Assembly (NCBI GenBank): GCA_023426545.1
Contig: JAFAAN010000099.1
Span: forward strand, 1-64,000
DNA length: 64,000 bases
Direction of reading: 5' to 3'
From: Pseudomonadota bacterium
GTDB lineage: Bacteria; Myxococcota; Myxococcia; Myxococcales; Myxococcaceae
Positions 58,863 to 64,000 of the stretch are shown piece by piece. Numbering within the stretch: position 1 is the first letter of the stretch; every line of letters begins with the position of its first letter. The position numbers and the translations under genes were made by a program. A model generated the notes under the pieces. It was not told the DNA's origin. It made no database searches and worked only from the letters and a program-made list of their open reading frames with translations.

Positions 58863-61499
58863 ATGACCCGCCGCCGCCCTGAAATCCTCGCCCCCGCCGG
58901 GGACCTCGACTCGATGAAAGCCGCGCTCGCCAGTGGCGCGGATGCCGTCTATTTCGGGTTGGACGAGGGTTTCAACGCCCGCGCCCGCGCGGAGAACTTC
59001 TCGCTCGCCACCCTGCCCGGGACGCTGGCCCTCATCCACCGCGCCGGAGCCCGGGCCTATCTGACGCTGAACACGCTGGTCTTCGAGCCCGAGCTGCCGG
59101 TGGTGGAGGCCATCCTCCGCCGGGTGGCCGAGGCCGGCGTGGACGCGCTCATCGTCCAGGACCCCGCGGTCGCCCTGGTGGCGCGCGCGGTGTGTCCGCA
59201 GATGGAGGTCCACGCCTCCACGCAGATGACGATTTCGAGCGCGGAGGGCGCGCGCTTCGCCAAGGGGCTGGGCGTCACGCGCGTGGTGGTGCCGCGCGAG
59301 CTGTCGGTGGCGGAGATTCGCCGGCTGGCGGCGGAGACGGACGTGGAGCTGGAGGTCTTCATCCACGGCGCGCTCTGCATGTCCTGGAGCGGCCAGTGCC
59401 TCACCAGCGAGGCGTGGGGTGGGCGCTCCGCCAACCGCGGCCAGTGCGCCCAGTCCTGCCGCCTCCCCTACGACCTGGTGGTGGACGGCCAGACGCGGGA
59501 GCTGGGGGACGTGCAGTACCTGCTCAGCCCCAAGGACCTCGCGGGTGTGATGGCGGTGCCCCAGCTCGTGGAGATTGGCGTCCACTCGCTGAAGATTGAA
59601 GGCCGGCAGAAGGGGCCGCAGTACGTCGCCACGGCGGTGCAGGGCTACCGCCGCTGGGTGGATGGCGTATCGGCGGGCAAGCCGGACTCGGGCGCGCTGC
59701 GCCGGGACCTGGCGGACATGACGCTGTCATACAGCCGGGGCTTCTCGCACGGCTTCTTCGCGGGCTCGGACCACCAGACGCTGGTGGAGGGGCGCTTCCC
59801 CAAGCACCGCGGCGCATACCTGGGCCGCGTGGAGTCCGTGCACGGGCGCGATGTGCGCGTGGTGGACGACACGGAGGGCCGTCCCTGGACGGGCGGCCTG
59901 GGCCAGGACGGCGCCCCCGAGCGTCCGGGCGCGCCCGTGGGCAAGGTGTCCTCGCCGCTGGAGACGGCGGCCCCGGTGGCGGCGGACGTGCCGCCCCGGC
60001 CCGGCATGGGCGTGGTCTTCGATGACGGGCACCCCGAGGACAAGCACGAGCCCGGAGGGCCCCTGTTCCGCGTGGAGCGCAAGGGCGCCGGGTGGGTGCT
60101 GGGCTTCGGCAACCCGGGGCCGGACCTGGCGCGGGTGAAGCCGGGCCAGCGCGTGTGGATGACGAGCGATCCTTCCCTGGCGAAGCGCACCGAGGAGCTG
60201 CTGGAGCGCGGCGAGCCGGAAGGCCGCGTGCCGCTGGAGCTGACCGTGACGGGCGCCGCGGGCGCGGCGCTGACGGTGGTGGGCCGGGCACGCGGAGGCC
60301 ACGTGTCCACGGTGTCCAGCGAGGTGCCGCTGGCCGAGGCGCGCGGTGGCGGCATCGATGAAGCGCTGCTGCGGGACAAGCTGGCGGCGCTGGGCGGGAC
60401 GCCCTTCACGCTGACGGGACTGGATACATCCGGACTGGCGGCGGGGCTCCACCTGCCGGTGTCGGAGATGAAGGCCCTGCGCCGCCGGCTGGTGGCGGAG
60501 CTGTCGGAAGCCGTGGCGCGCGGTCCGGTCCGGACCGTGAACGCGGGCTCCACCCTGGAGTCCCTGCGCGCGTCGCTGCGGGAGCGGGTGCAGCCGCCGC
60601 CCCGCGCGGAGGAGGGCGTGCGCCTGCTGCCGCTGTGCCGCACGGACGAGCAGCTCGAGGCGGCCATCGCCGCGGGCCTGCCCGAGGTAGAGCTGGACTG
60701 GATGGAGCTGGTGGGCCTTCAGCGCGCGGTGGAGCGGGCGCGCGCGGCGGGGCTGCGCGTGACGATTGCCACCGTGCGCGTGCAGAAGCCGGGCGAGGAG
60801 GGCTACGACGCGCGCATCGCGAAGCTGAAGCCGGACGCGGTGCTGGCGCGGCACTGGGGCGCGATGATGCACTTCCTGGAGCGCCCGCCCGCGCCCGGCG
60901 AGGCGCGCCCTGCCCTGCACGCGGACTTCTCGCTGAACGTCACCAACTCCGTGACGGCGCTGCACCTGCTGGGGCTCGGGCTGGACACGCTGACCTTCGC
61001 CCACGACCTGGACGCGGTGCAGCTCGGGGCCATGCTGGAGCACCTGCCGGCGGAGCGCTTCACGGTGACGGTGCACCACCACATCTCCACGTTCCACACC
61101 GAGCACTGCGTGTATTCCCACACGCTGTCCCATGGGCGCGACTACCGAAGCTGCGGGCGCCCCTGCGAGAAACACCGCGTGTCCCTGCGCGACCACAAGG
61201 GCCTGGAGCACCCGGTGGTGGTGGACGTGGGGTGCCGGAACACGGTGTTCAACGCGCAGGCCCAGAGCGCCGCGTCGCTCGTGCCCTCGCTGCTCGCGCG
61301 CGGCGTGCGGCGCTTCCGCGTGGAGTTCGTGCGCGAGTCCCGCGAGGAGGCCGCGCGGGTGCTCTCGGCATACCAGGAGCTGCTGGCGGGCCGAATCTCC
61401 CCCACGGAGGCCGTGCGGCGCGCGGCGGTCCACGAGCAGTTCGGCGTGACGAAGGGCACGATGAAGGTGCTCAACCCCACCTTCACCGTGCAGCGCTGA
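58863..61499 (+). CDS. U32-family protein, RlhA/YdcP-like, long form
   Basis: The 878-residue protein begins with EILAPAGDLDSMKAALASGADAVYFG and has the U32 Cys-rich blocks with FIHGALCMSWSGQCLTS and NRGQCAQSCRLPYDL. The domain architecture (U32, then DUF3656-like, then a second U32-like TIM-barrel part with HTEHCVYSH and SCGRPCEKHRV) matches RlhA, which makes 5-hydroxycytidine at position 2501 of 23S rRNA in E. coli. The E. coli protein is about 650 residues, so this is a longer version. Cysteines that could bind a cluster are retained. It lies 55 bases from the convergent dnaE stop. Confidence 0.85.
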   Translation: MTRRRPEILAPAGDLDSMKAALASGADAVYFGLDEGFNARARAENFSLATLPGTLALIHRAGARAYLTLNTLVFEPELPVVEAILRRVAEAGVDALIVQDPAVALVARAVCPQMEVHASTQMTISSAEGARFAKGLGVTRVVVPRELSVAEIRRLAAETDVELEVFIHGALCMSWSGQCLTSEAWGGRSANRGQCAQSCRLPYDLVVDGQTRELGDVQYLLSPKDLAGVMAVPQLVEIGVHSLKIEGRQKGPQYVATAVQGYRRWVDGVSAGKPDSGALRRDLADMTLSYSRGFSHGFFAGSDHQTLVEGRFPKHRGAYLGRVESVHGRDVRVVDDTEGRPWTGGLGQDGAPERPGAPVGKVSSPLETAAPVAADVPPRPGMGVVFDDGHPEDKHEPGGPLFRVERKGAGWVLGFGNPGPDLARVKPGQRVWMTSDPSLAKRTEELLERGEPEGRVPLELTVTGAAGAALTVVGRARGGHVSTVSSEVPLAEARGGGIDEALLRDKLAALGGTPFTLTGLDTSGLAAGLHLPVSEMKALRRRLVAELSEAVARGPVRTVNAGSTLESLRASLRERVQPPPRAEEGVRLLPLCRTDEQLEAAIAAGLPEVELDWMELVGLQRAVERARAAGLRVTIATVRVQKPGEEGYDARIAKLKPDAVLARHWGAMMHFLERPPAPGEARPALHADFSLNVTNSVTALHLLGLGLDTLTFAHDLDAVQLGAMLEHLPAERFTVTVHHHISTFHTEHCVYSHTLSHGRDYRSCGRPCEKHRVSLRDHKGLEHPVVVDVGCRNTVFNAQAQSAASLVPSLLARGVRRFRVEFVRESREEAARVLSAYQELLAGRISPTEAVRRAAVHEQFGVTKGTMKVLNPTFTVQR

Positions 61500-61501
61500 G
61501 G

Positions 61502-61553
61502 ACGGCGCAGCGAGGCGCTCCGGCCCGCCCGGCGAAAGCCCCCGGGCCGGGCG
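61502..61553. terminator. Possible bidirectional terminator hairpin
   Basis: CGGCCCG and CGGGCCG form a 7-base stem with a loop of about 15 between the convergent stops of the U32 and dnaE genes. No T-run is present, so activity is uncertain. Confidence 0.3.
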
Positions 61554-64000
61554 TCAGCCGAACTCCACCACGCGCATGCCGAACAGGCGGTCCACCGCGA
61601 GCAGCAGGTCGTCGTTCACCTGCACCTTGATGGACGTGTTGCCGATGAGCGCCTCGCCCTCGCCCTTGAAGAGCACGCTCACGGCCACGGGCGTGGCGCC
61701 GGCGTACTTCTTCGCCAGCTCGTGCAGCTTCGCCACCCGCTCCTCCGTGAGCAGGTCCGCCGGCACGCGCAGCTCCAGCCGCTTGGTGCGCTTCTCGCGC
61801 ACGGCCTTGAGGCTCTGGATGTCGTCGACGATGAGCTCCGGCGTGGGGCTGTCCTCGTCGCGCTGGCTGATCTGCACCGTGCCGGACACCAGGATGGGGT
61901 CGTCCGACTTGAGCAGGTGCTCCCAGTGCTCGAAGCCCGGCTTGGGGCCCTGCTTCGCCCACTTGCCGTCCCGGCCCATGACGTTGCGCGTGCCGTCCTT
62001 GCCCGGGAAGCACACCAGCTCGATGGAGCCGGACAGGTCTTCGATGGTCACCCACGCCATGCGCTTGCCCGTCTTCGTGGGCCGCTCGCGCAGAATCGTG
62101 ACGATGCCCGCCACCGTGAGCTTGTCGTCCTTGCGCGCGCGCTGGACCGCGGTGATGGGCCGGGCGTAGCGCTTCAGCTCCTTGTCGTACTGGTGCAGCG
62201 GGTGGCCGGACACGTAGAAGCCGATGGCCTCCTTCTCCAGCGCCAGCCGCTCCTTCTCCGACCAGTCCTCCACCTCGACGTAGTCGTCCTTCAGGCCCCC
62301 GCTGCCGTTCGAGGACGGAGCGGCCAGCATCCCGAACAGCGAGCTCTGCCCCGCAGCCTTGTCCTTCTGGCTGGACGAGCCGCGGTTCATCGCCCTCTCG
62401 ATGGTGTCGAAAATCTGCCGGCGCGAACGCTTCTCGAAGTCGAAGGCGCCCGCCTTCACGAGCGCCTCCATCACCTTCCGGTTCACCTTGCGGCTGTCCA
62501 CGCGCTCGCAGAAGTCGAACAGGCTCTTGAAGGGGCCGTCCTTGCGGGCCTCGATGATGGCTTCGATGGCGCCCTCGCCCACGCCCTTGATGGCGCCCAG
62601 GCCGAAGCGAATCTTGCCGTTCACCGCGCCGAACTCCATGTCGGACTGATTCACGTCCGGCGGAAGCACCTCGAGGCCCGACTCGCGCGCCTCGCCGATG
62701 TGCTTCACCACCTTGTCCGTGTTGTCCTTCTCGCTGGAGAGAAGGGCCGCCATGAACTCGCAGGGGTAGTGCGCCTTCAGCCACGCCGTGTGGATGGTGA
62801 CCAGGCCGTAGGCCGCCGAGTGGCTCTTGTTGAAGCCGTACTCCGCGAACTTCTCCATCAGGTCGAAGATTTCACCGGCGACCTTGAGGTCGACGTTGTT
62901 CTTCGCGCACCCCTCGAGGAAGCCGGCGCGCTCGGCCTGCATGACCTCGGCCTTCTTCTTGCCCATGGCGCGGCGAAGCAGGTCCGCGCGGCCCAGGGTG
63001 TAGCCACCCAGGACCTGCGAAATCTGCATCACCTGCTCCTGGTACACGATGACGCCGTACGTGTCCTTGAGCACCGGCTCCAGCGCGGGGTGCGGGTACG
63101 ACACCTTCTCGCGGCCGTGCTTGCGGTTGATGAAGACGTCCACCATGCCGGAGTCCAGCGGCCCCGGCCGGTAGAGCGCGCCGGCGGCGATGACGTCTTC
63201 AAAGCAGGACGGCTTGAGCTTCACGACCATTTCCGTGAAGCCGCTCGACTCCATCTGGAAGACGCCGGCCGTGTCGCCCCGGGCCATCAGCTCCCAGACC
63301 TTCGGGTCATCCAGCGGAATCTCGTGCCGGGGGATGTCCAGGCCGTGGTTGCGCTTCACCAGGTCCAGCCCGTGCTGAATCACCGTGAGCGTCTTGAGGC
63401 CCAGGAAGTCGAACTTCACCAGGCCCGCCGCCTCCACCTCGTCCTTGGCGAACTGGGTGATGAGCGTCTTCTCCCCCGGCGGCTGGTAGACGGGCACGAA
63501 CTCCCACAGCGGCTTGTCGGCAATGACCACGCCCGCGGCGTGCATGCCGGGCTGGCGGTGCAGGCCCTCCAGCGCGAGCGCGATTTCGAGCACGTCCTTC
63601 GTGGTGACGGGCTTGCCCTCCACCTCGCCGATGTTGGAGGGCGACTCCATCATCTCCTTGAGGCGCGGCTCCATCTCGATGGCCTCCCTCAAGGTGATGT
63701 TGAGCACCTCGGGGACCAGCTTGGCGATGCGGTCACCCTCGCTGAAGGGCAGCGCGAACACGCGGCACACGTCGCGCAGCACGCTCTTGGCCTTGAGCGA
63801 GCCGAAGGTGATGATCTGCCCCACGTTCATCTCGCCGTACTTGCGGCCGACGTACTGGATGACCTCGTCCCGGCGGTCCTGGCAGAAGTCGATATCGAAG
63901 TCGGGCATCGACACGCGCTCCGGGTTCAGGAAGCGCTCGAACAGGAGGTTGTACGGGATGGGGTCCACGTCGGTGATGCGCAGCGCGTAGGCCACCAGGC
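61554..64000 (-). CDS. dnaE: DNA polymerase III alpha subunit, 3' part
   Basis: The gene enters from the right edge; about 815 C-terminal residues are visible, from LVAYALRITDVDP to the stop at 61554. The catalytic palm is present with the aspartate pair in MPDFDIDF and the third Asp in VKFDFLGLKTL. Other conserved blocks are GLHRQPGMHAAGVVI, YQEQVMQISQVLGGYTLG and FNKSHSAAYGLVTIH. The OB-fold (TVAGIVTILRERPTKTGK) and a C-terminal domain follow. It is the main replicative polymerase, DnaE1 type; the PHP domain lies outside the window. The frame shows no break. Confidence 0.97.
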   Translation of the reverse strand, partial: LVAYALRITDVDPIPYNLLFERFLNPERVSMPDFDIDFCQDRRDEVIQYVGRKYGEMNVGQIITFGSLKAKSVLRDVCRVFALPFSEGDRIAKLVPEVLNITLREAIEMEPRLKEMMESPSNIGEVEGKPVTTKDVLEIALALEGLHRQPGMHAAGVVIADKPLWEFVPVYQPPGEKTLITQFAKDEVEAAGLVKFDFLGLKTLTVIQHGLDLVKRNHGLDIPRHEIPLDDPKVWELMARGDTAGVFQMESSGFTEMVVKLKPSCFEDVIAAGALYRPGPLDSGMVDVFINRKHGREKVSYPHPALEPVLKDTYGVIVYQEQVMQISQVLGGYTLGRADLLRRAMGKKKAEVMQAERAGFLEGCAKNNVDLKVAGEIFDLMEKFAEYGFNKSHSAAYGLVTIHTAWLKAHYPCEFMAALLSSEKDNTDKVVKHIGEARESGLEVLPPDVNQSDMEFGAVNGKIRFGLGAIKGVGEGAIEAIIEARKDGPFKSLFDFCERVDSRKVNRKVMEALVKAGAFDFEKRSRRQIFDTIERAMNRGSSSQKDKAAGQSSLFGMLAAPSSNGSGGLKDDYVEVEDWSEKERLALEKEAIGFYVSGHPLHQYDKELKRYARPITAVQRARKDDKLTVAGIVTILRERPTKTGKRMAWVTIEDLSGSIELVCFPGKDGTRNVMGRDGKWAKQGPKPGFEHWEHLLKSDDPILVSGTVQISQRDEDSPTPELIVDDIQSLKAVREKRTKRLELRVPADLLTEERVAKLHELAKKYAGATPVAVSVLFKGEGEALIGNTSIKVQVNDDLLLAVDRLFGMRVVEFG

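Overview
The window is chromosomal DNA from a myxobacterium of the Myxococcus/Corallococcus/Pyxidicoccus type. The evidence is very high GC with strong G/C in third codon positions (so many long antisense shadow frames), a copy of the myxobacterial DUF2378/TIGR02265 paralogous family, a myxobacterial PilZ-type domain, many lipoproteins and outer-membrane barrels, and the housekeeping genes alaS, ruvX and dnaE. Species cannot be fixed from the sequence alone. I see no rRNA, tRNA, CRISPR array, intact insertion sequence or prophage.

Layout. 1-6.6 kb: end of an unknown reverse gene, a cupredoxin-like lipoprotein, a DnaQ-DinG nuclease/helicase, a HAMP-only membrane protein translationally coupled to a HEAT-like exported protein, and a basic histone-H1-like protein. 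6.6-7.9 kb: a gene-poor, lower-GC stretch with possible gene debris. 8-15 kb: alaS, a lipoprotein and an unusual PilZ-Hsp70 fusion, each overlapping the next by ATGA. 15-27 kb: outer-membrane barrels, plant-type glutamate-cysteine ligase, an EI24 membrane protein, a giant S41 protease, a glycerophosphodiesterase, a TatA-like protein, a helical-repeat protein and a zinc-ribbon membrane protein with 78-bp tandem repeats.

27-31 kb: a PhaR-type DNA-binding protein, a phasin-like coiled-coil protein with a ParA ATPase, and two overlapping ArsA/Get3 ATPases. 31-38 kb: TPR lipoprotein, Ste24-type M48 protease, an orphan pair resembling a type III secretion translocator (HrpF-like repeats) and its SycD-like TPR chaperone, ruvX and a PMT-type glycosyltransferase. 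39-44 kb: the conserved stress/sporulation operon prkA-yeaH-spoVR behind a long leader. 44-53 kb: aldo/keto reductase, M23 endopeptidase, DUF2378 protein, glycogen phosphorylase, a lipase-chaperone-like protein and an M3 oligopeptidase. 53-64 kb: a 1560-residue surface lipoprotein with Ig-like repeats and a lamin-tail domain, a dienoyl-CoA-reductase-like SDR, a long U32/RlhA-like protein and the 3' part of dnaE.

The most promising undescribed material is the translocator/chaperone pair (33843-35804), the PilZ-Hsp70 fusion (11499-15062) and the PhaR/phasin/ParA/ArsA neighbourhood (27055-31091). All functional calls come from motifs read by eye; none has been checked by database search.
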